From assembly GCA_033816765.1 (NCBI GenBank), contig CM066294.1, positions 2,356,001 to 2,420,000 of the forward strand: 64,000 nucleotides of DNA, in the 5' to 3' direction. The translations under genes were made by a program, and so were the position numbers. Positions 11,025 through 20,754 of this stretch are shown one piece after another. Within the stretch, counting starts at the first letter, position 1, and every line of letters begins with the position of its first letter. A model generated the notes under the pieces. The model was not told the origin of the DNA. It ran no database searches and was given only the letters and a program-made list of their open reading frames with translations. The stretch comes from Nothopassalora personata (Eukaryota > Ascomycota > Dothideomycetes > Mycosphaerellales > Mycosphaerellaceae).

Positions 11025-13058
11025 TTAGGCAGTGGCCTCGCCATTTCCCTGCCCGGCGGCCAGGGAACTGAGGTTGGTGTTGCCTCCGTTGTTGTTACGC
11101 GGGCGCGGTGGGCGATAGTCGCCGTCGTAGCCATACATCGGGCACTCGGTATTGCTGGATAAGTGGGGTCCGGTGCGGCATCGGTAGCACTTGCCCTGCT
11201 TCTTCAATTCCTCGCGACCCTCATAGTTGAGCGGTGGGAGGTCCCGAAGGTGAGCTGGCAAGTCTTCCTTCTTCTTGGTGCCTACGTACTGTGGTGGGCG
11301 CTGAACGACGGCGCCGGCAGCACCAGCGGCTGCAGCTGCAGCTGTGTTGCCCTGGTTCTGGTTGCCGTTGCCGTTGCCGTTCTGGTTGCCTCCTCCATTG
11401 CCGCGTGGGCGGTTGTTGTTCTCTTGAGGGTACAGCTGCTCGGTCTCGTAGAACTGCTCGTCCAGTGCAGTGCACTCTTCGATCACGTCCTGCATGCTGT
11501 TCAGACGTCGGTCCACCTCGCGGTCTCCGAAGGTCTTGATGTAGTAGCGCTTGTTGAGGCGTGTGCGGAACAGCATCAACTCGGTCTCGTCACTCCAGTC
11601 AACCCATGCCCTCAGCTTGGAATAGCGTGCGAAGAATGGGACGAAGTTCTCCTTCTGAGCCTGTTTGCAGGTAGTGATGTCCACTGCAGCCTTGGTGGCC
11701 TCGTTGCGGACGCCGTACTGTCGAGTCATCCAGTCCAACAGTTCTTCGCCAGTCATGAACTCGTTGAAAGCCTGGTGCCCGGGGATGGGGATGCGAGGCT
11801 TCACAGTCTTCTGCACCTCACCGTCCGTCCATCCATACAGGAAGCGTAGGGCGTCCTGTTCAGTGCGGAACGTCGCGACTGTCAACTTCAGCAGGATGCT
11901 TGTGTACCAGCTGTCATAAGTCGGGTCGTCATCGTTCTTGAACTTCTTTGGGTCAGGCACACCCTTGCCGATCTTCATGCTGCGGTCGAGGGTGGGGTCG
12001 ATGTTGATGAGACGCTCCGGCAGGTCCACGAGAGGTGTCTGCTGCGTGCGGTTGCTGCGACCACCGCCTGACCGCTGCGTGCCTTGTGTGCCTTGGCGCT
12101 CATCACGACGTGGTCGGTCATGGTCACGACCACGGCGATCCCTGTCCTTGTCTCCATTGCCATCGTCATCATCGTCTCCTCCGCCACCTCCTCCTGCTGC
12201 CGCCTCACGGTACCGACGCTGGAGCACCTCGAGTGAGGTCTCGCGGGGTGGTGGTGATCGTGGGCGTGAGCGTGGGCGCGAGCGCGAACGACGTCCTCGT
12301 GCCTGGTCCTCTGCTGCTTGCAGACGGACCTTCAGGTCATCAACCTCAGCTTGTAATGCCTGGCTCTTCTTCTTCTCCGAGTCGGTGATATCGGCGAACT
12401 GCTGACATAGCTCGTTCGCATCCTTGTACTTCTTCTCGACAGCCTTGAGTTTGAGGGTGTCGGCGTTCTTATTCTTAAGGTCCTGGGCCATCTTCGCGAG
12501 GGCGGTCTGTTCGGTCTTGAGCATCCCGTGGATGCGATCGTACTCGGCATACAGCGTACGGTACTGCTTGTTCTGAAGTGCATTGGCGCGTTGCATCACA
12601 TCGAGTTGTTGGCTAGATATGATGGCAGTGTTGAATCCTCGTAGCACGAAATCGTGGACGGTCTTCGGGTGTTCCTTGGTCAGTGTGGCCAGGTCTTCGG
12701 CGGTGATGTTCTGGAAGTCGGCGGCAGCGATGTGTTCGGCTTCGTCGTGTGAAATGAAGACTGGTGTGTCCTCCTCTTCTCCCACCCTGGGCTCGAAGAG
12801 TTCTGTGAAATCAAGCTCACCGTTCTGCTCCCTGTCTTGTGCTTTGTTCCATGCCTTGTCCAGCTCTTGCTGAAGCGCGACACCGGTGTCAACTGTGACT
12901 CGCCGAGTGTCGTCTCCTTGTGTCTGACTGTCGAAACTGGAGAGGTCGGGGAAAAGAGAGGTGCGCTTGCCTTGTGTCTGTGACTGCTGGGAAGTCATGT
13001 TGTTTCCTTCAACGCGGCCTGTTGCTGAGGCCTTTGGTGCGTTGGTTTCCTTGGGCAT
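11025..13058 (-). CDS. Element 1 Gag polyprotein
   Basis: 677 residues from an ATG that lies 159 bases after the putative primer-binding site. The order is a charged N-terminus, a coiled-coil-like stretch (about 150-250), an Arg/Ser-Pro-rich basic stretch (about 255-275), an acidic Gly/Asp-rich low-complexity stretch, a capsid-like region (about 350-540), a Gly/Asn/Gln-rich linker with polyalanine, and one zinc knuckle at 624-639. The knuckle is CX2CX4HX6C, two residues longer than the usual CX2CX4HX4C. Element 2 Gag has the same spacing. It packages the RNA in virus-like particles. The reading frame is uninterrupted and stops with TAA at 11,025. Confidence 0.92.
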   Translation of the reverse strand: MPKETNAPKASATGRVEGNNMTSQQSQTQGKRTSLFPDLSSFDSQTQGDDTRRVTVDTGVALQQELDKAWNKAQDREQNGELDFTELFEPRVGEEEDTPVFISHDEAEHIAAADFQNITAEDLATLTKEHPKTVHDFVLRGFNTAIISSQQLDVMQRANALQNKQYRTLYAEYDRIHGMLKTEQTALAKMAQDLKNKNADTLKLKAVEKKYKDANELCQQFADITDSEKKKSQALQAEVDDLKVRLQAAEDQARGRRSRSRPRSRPRSPPPRETSLEVLQRRYREAAAGGGGGGDDDDDGNGDKDRDRRGRDHDRPRRDERQGTQGTQRSGGGRSNRTQQTPLVDLPERLINIDPTLDRSMKIGKGVPDPKKFKNDDDPTYDSWYTSILLKLTVATFRTEQDALRFLYGWTDGEVQKTVKPRIPIPGHQAFNEFMTGEELLDWMTRQYGVRNEATKAAVDITTCKQAQKENFVPFFARYSKLRAWVDWSDETELMLFRTRLNKRYYIKTFGDREVDRRLNSMQDVIEECTALDEQFYETEQLYPQENNNRPRGNGGGNQNGNGNGNQNQGNTAAAAAAGAAGAVVQRPPQYVGTKKKEDLPAHLRDLPPLNYEGREELKKQGKCYRCRTGPHLSSNTECPMYGYDGDYRPPRPRNNNGGNTNLSSLAAGQGNGEATA
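11043..11049 (-). promoter_or_regulatory. Candidate -1 frameshift slippery heptamer GGGAAAT
   Basis: On the minus strand the end of gag reads G GGA AAT in the zero frame, which fits the X XXY YYZ rule. pol lies in the -1 frame and is open on both sides of the site (gag/pol overlap about 11,025-11,094). I did not establish a downstream stimulatory RNA structure. Confidence 0.5.
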
Positions 13059-13216
13059 CTGTTGCTTAGTGCCTTACCGTGTTCCGTGTTCTGAATCCGT
13101 TTGCCTCTGTTGCGATGTTGCGAGTCGCGAGTTCTGTATCTACGCCGTGCGCGGTTCTGTGAGTCTGTTCCTGTTGTTACGCGTCCCTTACCTGGATCCG
13201 CGATCTGGGTAGGGAG

Positions 13217-13225
13217 GTAGAACAA
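13217..13225 (-). promoter_or_regulatory. Element 1 putative self-priming primer-binding site
   Basis: On the minus strand, TTGTTCTAC begins 2 nt after the 5' LTR end. It is the exact reverse complement of GTAGAACAA inside the LTR (plus coordinates 13,269-13,277). This resembles the Tf1 arrangement, in which the 5' end of the RNA folds back to prime reverse transcription. No 3'-terminal tRNA match was recognised. Confidence 0.6.
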
Positions 13226-13227
13226 AC

Positions 13228-13411
13228 TGTAAGGGCGCGCGTACCATAGGGTCCGAATGAGATAGTTGTTGTTCTACGAAGCTACGAAAGAGGAGCGCGA
13301 GGCGCGGCGGATAGATAAAGCATCGCCAAGCCGCGCTAACCCGATGCGGAAGGTCCGAGGTTCCGCCGGGACGACGCATCGTCAGTGAAGGGTCGCGGGC
13401 TGCCCGTGACA
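13228..13411 (-). repeat. Element 1 5' LTR (184 bp)
   Basis: Identical to 6,112-6,295. The ACCGT target duplication follows at 13,412-13,416. It carries the promoter and the putative RNA start near 13,277 (inferred from the primer complement). Confidence 0.96.
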
Positions 13412-13416
13412 ACCGT

Positions 13417-14074
13417 AGTAAGTAAGTCTTTACGATACTAAGCTAATACTTAACTCTACGCTCTATAATTAAGACTAACGTATATATAGGAGTAGGACGA
13501 CCTTTTTTCGCGCGTAGCTACTAGCGAGGGCGGCTAGTCTTCTAAGCGGCTAATAAAGTAGACGTATGCCGGTAATATCTAAGACCTCGTAATAGGTCTT
13601 AGTAAGCCTAGACCGTAAGTATGTCGTTCGTACCGCGGTAAGACGTCGTATAAGAGTAAGTGCCGCTAGTACTCGTAAATAGGTGCTACTACTACCGGTA
13701 CTATATAGTCTACTACCTACGGTACCTATCGCCGTAAGAATAAGAAGTATAAATAGTTTACTATCTATGTATAACTGTAACTACGCCTATTTTCTATTAT
13801 ATTATGTCTTATCTTACGATATAATATTATCCTACGAGTAAGTACTCTTAAAGAACGAACGCCTATAGACCTCTTTTAATAGTAATCCTATAAATAAGCA
13901 CTTACTCGTAGGGTCTATAAACTCGCTCCTACGATTAAGTACTAGTAAATATATCCTACGGGGGAGTATGCTTAAACTAATTCGCGAAATCTATTTCCCT
14001 AACTTCTCTATACTATATATACTATATACTTACTTATAGGGGCTATAGAATAGCCCCTACGAGTAAGTGTATAG
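13417..14074. other. RIP-eroded repeat DNA (right part of the Element 1 host repeat)
   Basis: TpA-rich eroded sequence with no intact gene. More copies of the CCTACGAGTAAGTGC hairpin motif lie at 13,831-13,846, 13,896-13,942 (both arms) and 14,055-14,074, matching those left of Element 1. This supports both sides being one repeat unit split by Element 1. Confidence 0.6.
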
Positions 14075-14285
14075 CATATAGGTATATAGGTATATAGGCA
14101 TATAGGCATATAGGCATATAGGCATATAGGCATATAGGCATATAGGCATATAGGCATATAGGCATATAGGCATATAGGCATATAGGCATATAGGCATATA
14201 GGCATATAGGCATATAGGCATATAGGCATATAGGCATACAGGCAAATAGGCGAAAAGGCATACAGGCAAATAGGCGAAAAGGCAA
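14075..14285. repeat. 8-bp minisatellite (TATAGGCA)n with degenerate right end
   Basis: About 18-20 head-to-tail copies of TATAGGCA (about 14,092-14,236) are preceded by TATAGGTA variants. They are followed by TACAGGCA, AATAGGCG and AAAAGGCA variants up to about 14,285. It sits exactly between eroded repeat DNA and the gene island. ORFs read from it (YAYMPICL repeats) are artefacts. Confidence 0.93.
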
Positions 14286-14582
14286 AACCCCGGATTCGAG
14301 AGAAACCATGTCAACCAGGCCACGGCCGTTCTCATCCTGCCGAACTTGCCGAGACCATCATCCGACAGTCTCACACATCTCCTCCCTGCACCGACCAGCA
14401 AGTCAATTGACTGCCGTATATCGGCGCCACGATGTAATTCAAAGTTTTGTAGGTTCTGTCTTTCCTTCAGCTGTCACCGCCCCTCTGTCCACAGCAAGCA
14501 CAAGCCGTGACGGACAACGCATTGGCACGACTCTCTCAAGGCTCGAACAACCCGTAGCATCTACCCAAAAGGCATAGCAAAT

Positions 14583-15824
14583 ATGGCAGGCTTCATCCAG
14601 AAAGGAACGAAGAACATCCTCCAAAAGAACCCTAACGACATTGTCTTCCTCTCCGCCCTCCGCACACCCGTCACACGAGCCAAGAAGGGTGGCTTCAAAG
14701 ATGCCCACGACCACGAACTCCTCGCCCACGTTCTCAAGGCCACCCTGGCTGCGAACCCGAACCTCGACCCGGCGAAGATAGACGATATCCAAATCGGCAC
14801 AGTCCTGTCCGAGCTAGGTGGCTCAAAAGCAGGCCGCATGGCAGCATGCCACGTCGGCGTCCCACACACAACGAGCGTCCAGACCGTGAATCGAGCATGT
14901 TCATCAGGTCTAGCAGCAATAACAGGCATCGCAAACGCAATCGCAGTAGGCCAAATCGACGTCGGAATCGGCGGCGGCATGGAAAGCATGACACGAAACT
15001 ACGGCTCCAGAGCAATCCCCACCCAACTCTGGGAAGAACTGCGAAACAGTCCAGAAAAAGACGCCCGGGACTGCATCATGTCCATGGGCATCACAGCCGA
15101 AAACGTCGCAGAACGCTACGGCGTCAGCCGCGCAGATCAAGACGCTTTCGCTGTATCATCGCACCTCAAAGCCGCAAAGGCCCAGAAAGAGGGACTCTTT
15201 GACAAAGAAATCGTCCCAGTCACGACACGCTGGCACCCGAACCCGGAGAACCCGGAGACGACGGAGGAGATTACAGTGAGCAAAGATGATGGAATCAGAC
15301 CGAACTCCTCACCAGAAAGTCTCGCGAAAATGAAACCCGCCTTCAAAGAAACTGGTACAGCAACGGCCGGCAACTCTTCCCAAGTCTCCGACGGCGCAGC
15401 CGCAACGCTGATGATGCGACGCAGCACCGCCACTGAATTAGGCCTCACGTCCTCCATCATAGGCAAATGGGCCGGGACGCAAGTCATCGGATGCAAGCCC
15501 GACGAAATGGGGATCGGTCCCGCTCTCGCTATCCCTAAACTCCTCAACTACACTGGCGTGGATAAGAGTGAGGTTGGGATCTGGGAGATTAACGAGGCGT
15601 TCGCGAGTCAGGCCATCTACTGTGTGAGGACTCTCGGGATAGATGAGGGGAAGGTGAATCCTAAGGGCGGTGCTATTGCGTTGGGACATCCGCTTGGTGC
15701 TACGGGGGCGAGGCAGCTGGCTACGCTACTGCCGGAACTGGAGAGACAGGGGCAAGAGTTGGGGGTGGTTAGTATGTGTATCGGGACGGGGATGGGGATG
15801 GCGAGTTTGGTTGTCAGGGAGTAG
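14583..15824 (+). CDS. POT1: Acetyl-CoA C-acyltransferase (3-ketoacyl-CoA thiolase)
   Basis: 413 residues, normal for a fungal type I thiolase. It cleaves 3-ketoacyl-CoA with CoA to acetyl-CoA and a shortened acyl-CoA, the last step of beta-oxidation. The nucleophile lies in NRACSSGL (Cys106). NEAF (337-340), GHPLGATGAR (His369) and MCIGTGMG (Cys399) complete the active site. It is a single uninterrupted exon; the ATG at 14,583 is preceded by CAAAT and gives a full-length N-terminus. I see no C-terminal SKL and no convincing PTS2 in the first 15 residues, so the compartment (peroxisome by homology) is not shown by the sequence. The next gene downstream is convergent, about 100 bp away. The symbol is by analogy with yeast POT1. 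Confidence 0.93.
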   Translation: MAGFIQKGTKNILQKNPNDIVFLSALRTPVTRAKKGGFKDAHDHELLAHVLKATLAANPNLDPAKIDDIQIGTVLSELGGSKAGRMAACHVGVPHTTSVQTVNRACSSGLAAITGIANAIAVGQIDVGIGGGMESMTRNYGSRAIPTQLWEELRNSPEKDARDCIMSMGITAENVAERYGVSRADQDAFAVSSHLKAAKAQKEGLFDKEIVPVTTRWHPNPENPETTEEITVSKDDGIRPNSSPESLAKMKPAFKETGTATAGNSSQVSDGAAATLMMRRSTATELGLTSSIIGKWAGTQVIGCKPDEMGIGPALAIPKLLNYTGVDKSEVGIWEINEAFASQAIYCVRTLGIDEGKVNPKGGAIALGHPLGATGARQLATLLPELERQGQELGVVSMCIGTGMGMASLVVRE

Positions 15825-15923
15825 ATGTGGATGTATAGTGGGTATTGGGAGCGACGACATTTGTTGACATAAAGTCGGGTATCAAGAGCTGAAGCCAAAT
15901 GCAAAAAAACCCGGGAATGTCTC

Positions 15924-16628
15924 CTATACATCGCTTTTGCCCTTCTTCTTTTTCTTGCTCTTTCTCTTCGCTTTCTGAGCCAGCAATTCGTCAAGATAGC
16001 TCCCTGCCTTCCTCTTCTTTGGTCTCGCATCGTCAGCTTCGCTCTTGGCTGCCTCCTTGACCAATTCCTCCACAACAGTAGCGTCGTCTCTCGGATTTGG
16101 TGGCTCAACATCTTCGACGACCACATCCTCACTCTCTCCACCAGAGACAGCATCTGGTATTTGAGCTTTTTTCGTGACGTTATTCCGCTTCTTGGATGTA
16201 AAAGCCGAAGCTCGTCCTTCATCCTCGTCCTCGCTTTCGACAGAGTTCCTGACTATTCTCTGCTTCTGCGCTTCCAAAGGCTTCGGGGCAGCATGTCTGC
16301 CCTTAACTGCCTCTTGCGACTTCTTGCGAGCCTGTGCAGCTTTCTTCCCAATCAGGCTCTCGAGGAGCTTGTCGTTGTCCGTCCTCCTTCGCTTGAGAAT
16401 TCCGCCGAGCTCAGAGTCTTCCTCATTTTTGCGCTTTGCGCCTATGCCTGTGACTTCACCTAAGTTTTGGAAATCCTCTTCGTCCTCATCTGCAGTGGTG
16501 GTGGGGGGATGGTCTGAAGCTTTGGGCGGGAGCCATGATTGCAGTAATTTGTGACTGCGTGCGAGGGCGATGTTCTGGCGATTGATGTGCGTGTCGATGG
16601 CGCTCAGTTGTTTGTCGGCGTCGGTCAT
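15924..16628 (-). CDS. Lysine-rich DUF3245-like nuclear protein
   Basis: 234 residues, single exon. The N-terminal 35 residues (DTHINRQ..LARSHKLLQSWLP) resemble the start of the fungal DUF3245 family as I remember it; this needs a profile search. Acidic patches (ADEDEEDF; SVESEDEDEG) alternate with basic clusters (LKRRR, KKRNN, RPKKRKAG). A C-terminal KRKSKKKKKGK run could be a nuclear or nucleolar localisation signal. No enzymatic motif is visible and the function is unknown. It is convergent with the thiolase and divergent from the succinyl-CoA ligase gene, sharing a promoter interval of about 200 bp. Confidence 0.75.
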   Translation of the reverse strand: MTDADKQLSAIDTHINRQNIALARSHKLLQSWLPPKASDHPPTTTADEDEEDFQNLGEVTGIGAKRKNEEDSELGGILKRRRTDNDKLLESLIGKKAAQARKKSQEAVKGRHAAPKPLEAQKQRIVRNSVESEDEDEGRASAFTSKKRNNVTKKAQIPDAVSGGESEDVVVEDVEPPNPRDDATVVEELVKEAAKSEADDARPKKRKAGSYLDELLAQKAKRKSKKKKKGKSDV

Positions 16629-16830
16629 GGTTGTGGCATGTGGTGGTGGTATCGCTGGTTAGGAAAATATCGGAAGTGAAATGTCTCGGTTGGAGCCGGT
16701 GGAAAAGAAGCAAGCCTGAAGTCAGGCGAGAGAGCTTCCCTTCGCGGAGATGGGAGCTTGACACGAGGGAAACAGACGACATCTCCTGTCACCGCACACC
16801 ACAAGACGGGAACGTGGCTGATCTACAATA

Positions 16831-18236
16831 ATGTTCAAGCTCGCACGTAGCAGCAGGCAGGTGGCCTCTGCTTTGCAGAGCTTCAAGGTACAGAATCACC
16901 ACCAGCACAACGCATAGCGGCACCACACCCAGCTCCTAACACTATCGACGCATAGGAAGCGCCCATCCGCCAACAAGTGCGCAACCTCTCCGTTCACGAG
17001 TACCGGTCCGCTCAGCTCCTCGACTCGTACGGTATCGGCGTTCCCAAAGGCAATGTCGCGCACAGCCCCGCGGAGGCACATGAGGTGGCCTCGCAGATCG
17101 GCGGAGAGGACATGGTCATCAAGGCACAAGTACTGGCAGGAGGGCGTGGAAAGGGCCACTTCGACAACGGCTTCAAGGGCGGTGTGCGGATCGTGTATAG
17201 CCCACGCGAGGCCTCCATCCTCGCCGACCAGATGATCGGCCACAAGCTCATCACCAAGCAAACCGGCGAGCGCGGCAGGATCTGCAATAGCGTCTACATC
17301 GTCGAGCGCAAGTTCGCCCGCCGCGAGTTCTACCTCGCAATCCTCATGGATCGGCAATCGCAGGGCCCCGTCATAGTCGCTTCGAGCCAAGGTGGTATGG
17401 ACATTGAGACCGTGGCCAAGGAGAACCCGGACGCCATCATCACCACCCCAATCGACATTCACAAGGGCGTGACCGACGACATCGCAACCAATATCGCCAC
17501 GCAACTCGGTTTCTCTGAACAATGCATCCAGCCCGCCAAGGACACCATCCAGAAACTCTACAAGATCTTCACAGAGAAGGACGCAACCCAGATCGAGATC
17601 AACCCACTTTCCGAGACTTCCGACCACCAAGTACTCTGCATGGACGCCAAGCTGAACTTCGACGACAACGCCGAATTTCGCCAAAAGGAGATCTTCAGCT
17701 GGCGCGACCCCTCGCAAGAAGACGCCGACGAAGTCAAAGCCGGCGAGCAAGGTCTGAACTTCATCAAGCTAGACGGCGACATTGGCTGCCTCGTCAACGG
17801 AGCCGGCCTCGCCATGGCGACCATGGACATCATCAAGCTCAACGGCGGCAACCCGGCAAACTTCCTCGACGTCGGTGGAGGCGCCACACCCGAAGCCATC
17901 AAGTCCGCCTTTGACTTGATCACTAGCGACCCCAAGGTGACCGCCATCTTCGTCAACATCTTCGGCGGAATCGTGAGATGTGATGCAATCGCCAAGGGTC
18001 TGATCAACGTGGTGGAGAGCATGAACCTCAGGACCCCGGTCATTGCGAGGTTGCAGGGTACCAACTCGGAGCAGGCGGAGAAGCTGATCAACGAGAGTGG
18101 CTTGAAGATTTTCAGCATTGATGATTTGCAGACGGCGGCGGAGAAGAGTGTGCAGTTCAGCAAGGTTGTCAAGATTGGTGAGTTGAATCCTGTCCGCCAA
18201 CTTTCGGCGTTTGGTGGAGAGTGTTTGCTGATATGA
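16831..18236 (+). CDS. LSC2: Succinyl-CoA ligase beta subunit, mitochondrial (two exons)
   Basis: The model is exon 1 16,831-16,887, intron 16,888-16,955 and exon 2 16,956-18,236, giving 445 residues. The long exon-2 frame lacks its own ATG. The upstream ATG gives an Arg/Ser-rich presequence (MFKLARSSRQVASALQSFK), and a 68-bp intron (donor GTACAG, branch CTAAC at 16,935-16,939, acceptor TAG) joins it in frame to EAPIRQQVRNLSVHEY, the usual mature start. The ATP-grasp domain has GGRGKG (81-86) and EINPL (Glu233, Asn235). The C-terminal ligase domain has NGAGLAMATMD, LDVGGGA (323-329) and NIFGGIVRCD (353-362). It converts succinyl-CoA to succinate with nucleotide phosphorylation in the TCA cycle, with an alpha subunit that is not in this window. 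Confidence 0.94.
16888..16955 (+). other. Intron of the succinyl-CoA ligase gene
   Basis: 68 bp, GTACAG...CTAAC...CATAG. It restores the reading frame between the mitochondrial presequence and the mature protein. Confidence 0.85.
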
Positions 18237-19896
18237 CTGTTTACAGCACGCGATATTGATGTGGGGGTTGAGTTCACTTTGGGCATATAGAGGGCATCGC
18301 ATGGCACCTCATGGGGCGCGGAAGTCACGCGCGAAGGGCTTGAGGCGTGTGCGAGTGTGTGATTAGTGGTACCGGTACTGGTACCGGCACTGGCGTACGT
18401 ATGTATCATTGCCATTCTTGTACGTGTTTTGCGATTGAGCTGAAGGAAAGCTTCAACATGATTTTTCGCCGAGTCCAATCACGCTGGTGTCGAAGACGGT
18501 ATCTGCCGTGGCTCAACACTACTTTCGCTCTTCTCCTGCCCGGGCTCTAATGGTTCGACAAAGGGACGTCCTGCTATCCGTCGCAAGCGTGCTTGCCATG
18601 CTCGTTCATCGGATCGTCTCTAATCGTGTTGCTTTCGTCTGCCTGTGACGCTTCGTCTCCCTTGTCGCCTAGCGCTGTTGAATGATTTTTCGGCTTGGTC
18701 AGATGTGCTTGGTGCACTTCGTGATCAAGCCAGTTTCATCGTCGATGGCCACACTGCAAGCAGGGACGGACCCTCGCACATCACATCGCAGACAGTTTGC
18801 GCGCTAGGGCAGCCGTGTCGCGTGTGCTGACCCATCATCTATAGCACACATCGCTCGTCTTGCAGGTGAGGTCGGGAAAAATCTGCTAGGTGCTCGATTC
18901 TTGGGGAATCGCTGCGCGCAGAGACAGCACCGTCGCTGAGCTTGACTCTGGTGGCCACGTGGTTCCGCCCGTGAGGGTGGCCATATGGGTTGGGAAGCCG
19001 GTGTAGTCGATTCCGTGTGCGATGGGAAGGTGCTGAGGGCGAGACAGATATTTGTTTGCTCTCGTCGAGACTGATGTCGAGTTTACGGGCAGCCAAGTTT
19101 GGTGGTGCGTACACTGGAGCAAGCTGAGCCAAGAGCGCTGTTTCGTGAGCTACTGTAGAGGCAACGAAATGTACGAGTGATTGAGATTGAGATTTCCGCC
19201 GTCAGGATTTTGTGGACTCACAAGCCTGTAGGTATGGGGAACGTCAACGAGAAAGTGGCCAGCACCAAGGAGGGACAAAACATCTGGACGGAGTGAGAAA
19301 ATCTGTGCACGAAACAATTTCAAAAAACAAAGGTGCCAAAAGACCAAAAAAAACATACAGCACGAAGTCTTCCTACACTCGGTTCACACACAACATCTCG
19401 TCGTACGCAGGTTGATTGCAGTCATTGATCCGTTCTCGGGATCTCGAGGAGAAGCTTCAGCTTAACCTACGAGTGCTACTTGCTTGTAGTAGTGCTCGTT
19501 GACTTCTGGACGATCAAGGGGTTGTGGTCACTCATGATAGTACCAATCTCGCGGTCAGGTAGCTTGGGCTTGCGAAGGCGACGCTCAAGCTATTTTTTCC
19601 TGGCCCTTTGCCGTATGTGCCGGAAGAAGCCGTGGAAATGTTGATGTAGGGACACACCAACGGCAGCGGGTCTTCGCTCTTGGCGGGGGAAGGAATAATG
19701 TGATGCCGTGGGTAGGCGTCCTTGGACTGTGGCCTCATATGCGGGTTGGAGGTGCTCCGTGTTCTTGTCGTTGTCGAGGTGCTCAACTGCGACACAGTGA
19801 CATTGTCGCCGTCCTGCTGGGTGAGTTTCAGCATGGACGACGCCAAGTGCCGGCGGGCTGGTGAGAGTACTCTTCGTGCTTTCACCCTCACATCTT
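18237..19896. other. Intergenic region, no supported gene
   Basis: Normal base composition with no recognisable protein. A GGTACCGGTACTGG-type short repeat lies near 18,366-18,392. A weak minus-strand ORF of 97 codons at 18,839-19,132 has peptide-like stretches in two frames (see findings). It could hold UTRs of the flanking genes. Confidence 0.6.
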
Positions 19897-20754
19897 TCAC
19901 AGAACCTTCGCATCCTTCTTCGCTGGCCGCTCACCGAATATCGTCGTACCCACCCGAACCTCATCGCTTCCCTGCGCTATCGCCGCCTCGAAGTCGGAGC
20001 TCATGCCCATGCTCAACGCCAGTTCAGACGTCTCGATCCCAAGCTCACCTGCCACCTTATCTCTCGTTTCGCGCAGGGCGACAAAGTCTTCGTTCACCAC
20101 CTCAGCACTCGATGCCTCCCGACTGCGCGCAATGGCACCAATGGTCATCAAGCCTGCCAACTGCAGACTCGGACACTGCTCCCGCACGTGCTTGCACAGC
20201 TCAGTCGCTTCTTTTGGCTCCACCCCGCTCTTGCTCTCCTCGCCGGACGTGTTGACCTGCACCAGCACTCTCAGCTTCTCGGTCAACGACTCCTTCTCCA
20301 CCAGACTCTTTCTGCCCTTCTCCAACTCGTTGGCTTTCTTCGCGGTGTCCACGCTGCTGACACACCACAGGTTCGGCACTTTAGACGCAAGTGGCTTGCA
20401 CTTGTTGGTCTGTAGCCCTCCTATCATATGCCATCTGATCGACTTCGGAAGCAAACCTGCCTTTTCTATGAGCTCATCTGAGTAGTTCTCGCCAAAGTCG
20501 CTGTGCTTCGTTTCGGACTCATGAAGAGCAAGGATATCGGTCGCCGGCTTCAGTTTCGAGACAGCGATGAGCCTGACCTGCTAGGTATCAGCTCCGCACA
20601 CTTGCCTCATGTCAGCCAGACATACATTGCGACTGCCCCTCACGGCATCGACTTTCTGCGCAACATACTGCAGGTTCTCCACGAGCACCTTGGCTCTCGC
20701 GGGATCGACGCGCATCGCTTCGGTGTTGACTCCCGGGGATTCTGGCATTTGCAT
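19897..20754 (-). CDS. PLP-binding protein of the YggS/PROSC (YBL036C) family, two exons
   Basis: The model is exon 1 20,626-20,754, a 48-bp intron 20,578-20,625 (GTATGT...GCTGAC...TAGCAG) and exon 2 19,897-20,577, giving 269 residues, normal for the family. The splice joins GSRN to VRLIAVSKLKPA, placing the PLP lysine at residue 51. Family marks follow: FGENYSDEL, WHMIGGLQTNK, VNTSGEESKSG, GLMTIGA and the C-terminal SMGMSSDFEAAIAQGSDEVRVGTTIFGER split across the barrel end. The family is a single-domain alanine-racemase-like barrel that controls free pyridoxal phosphate and has no known enzymatic reaction. I chose the first in-frame ATG; the frame is closed by TAG shortly upstream. Likely cytosolic or mitochondrial. 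Confidence 0.9.
20578..20625 (-). other. Intron of the YggS-type gene
   Basis: 48 bp on the minus strand: donor GTATGT, branch-like GCTGAC, acceptor CTAGCAG. Without it a stop codon would truncate the protein before the PLP lysine. Confidence 0.8.

Larger units (their letters stand above)
6112..13411 (-). mobile_element. Element 1: intact Ty3/gypsy chromovirus LTR retrotransposon, 7.3 kb
   Basis: Two 184-bp LTRs (6,112-6,295 and 13,228-13,411) are identical base for base. The element is flanked by the 5-bp target duplication ACCGT (6,107-6,111 and 13,412-13,416). Its orientation is minus: 5' LTR, gag (677 aa) and pol (about 1,600 aa) with protease, RT, RNase H, integrase and chromodomain. 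Neither long frame is interrupted, and CpA/TpG are normal, so it escaped RIP. Identical LTRs mean a recent insertion. It sits inside older eroded repeat DNA. Confidence 0.96.

Noticed and set aside
14075..14285. CRISPR-like array
   Set aside because: Units are contiguous 8-mers with no spacers, and the genome is eukaryotic.
14008..14401. ORFs of 73-114 codons reading through the minisatellite
   Set aside because: They translate an 8-bp tandem repeat (YAYMPICL units) and have no non-repeat coding part.
16977..18236. Single-exon succinyl-CoA ligase starting at the GTG at 16,977
   Set aside because: It would lack the mitochondrial presequence; the upstream ATG and a well-formed 68-bp intron give the full protein.
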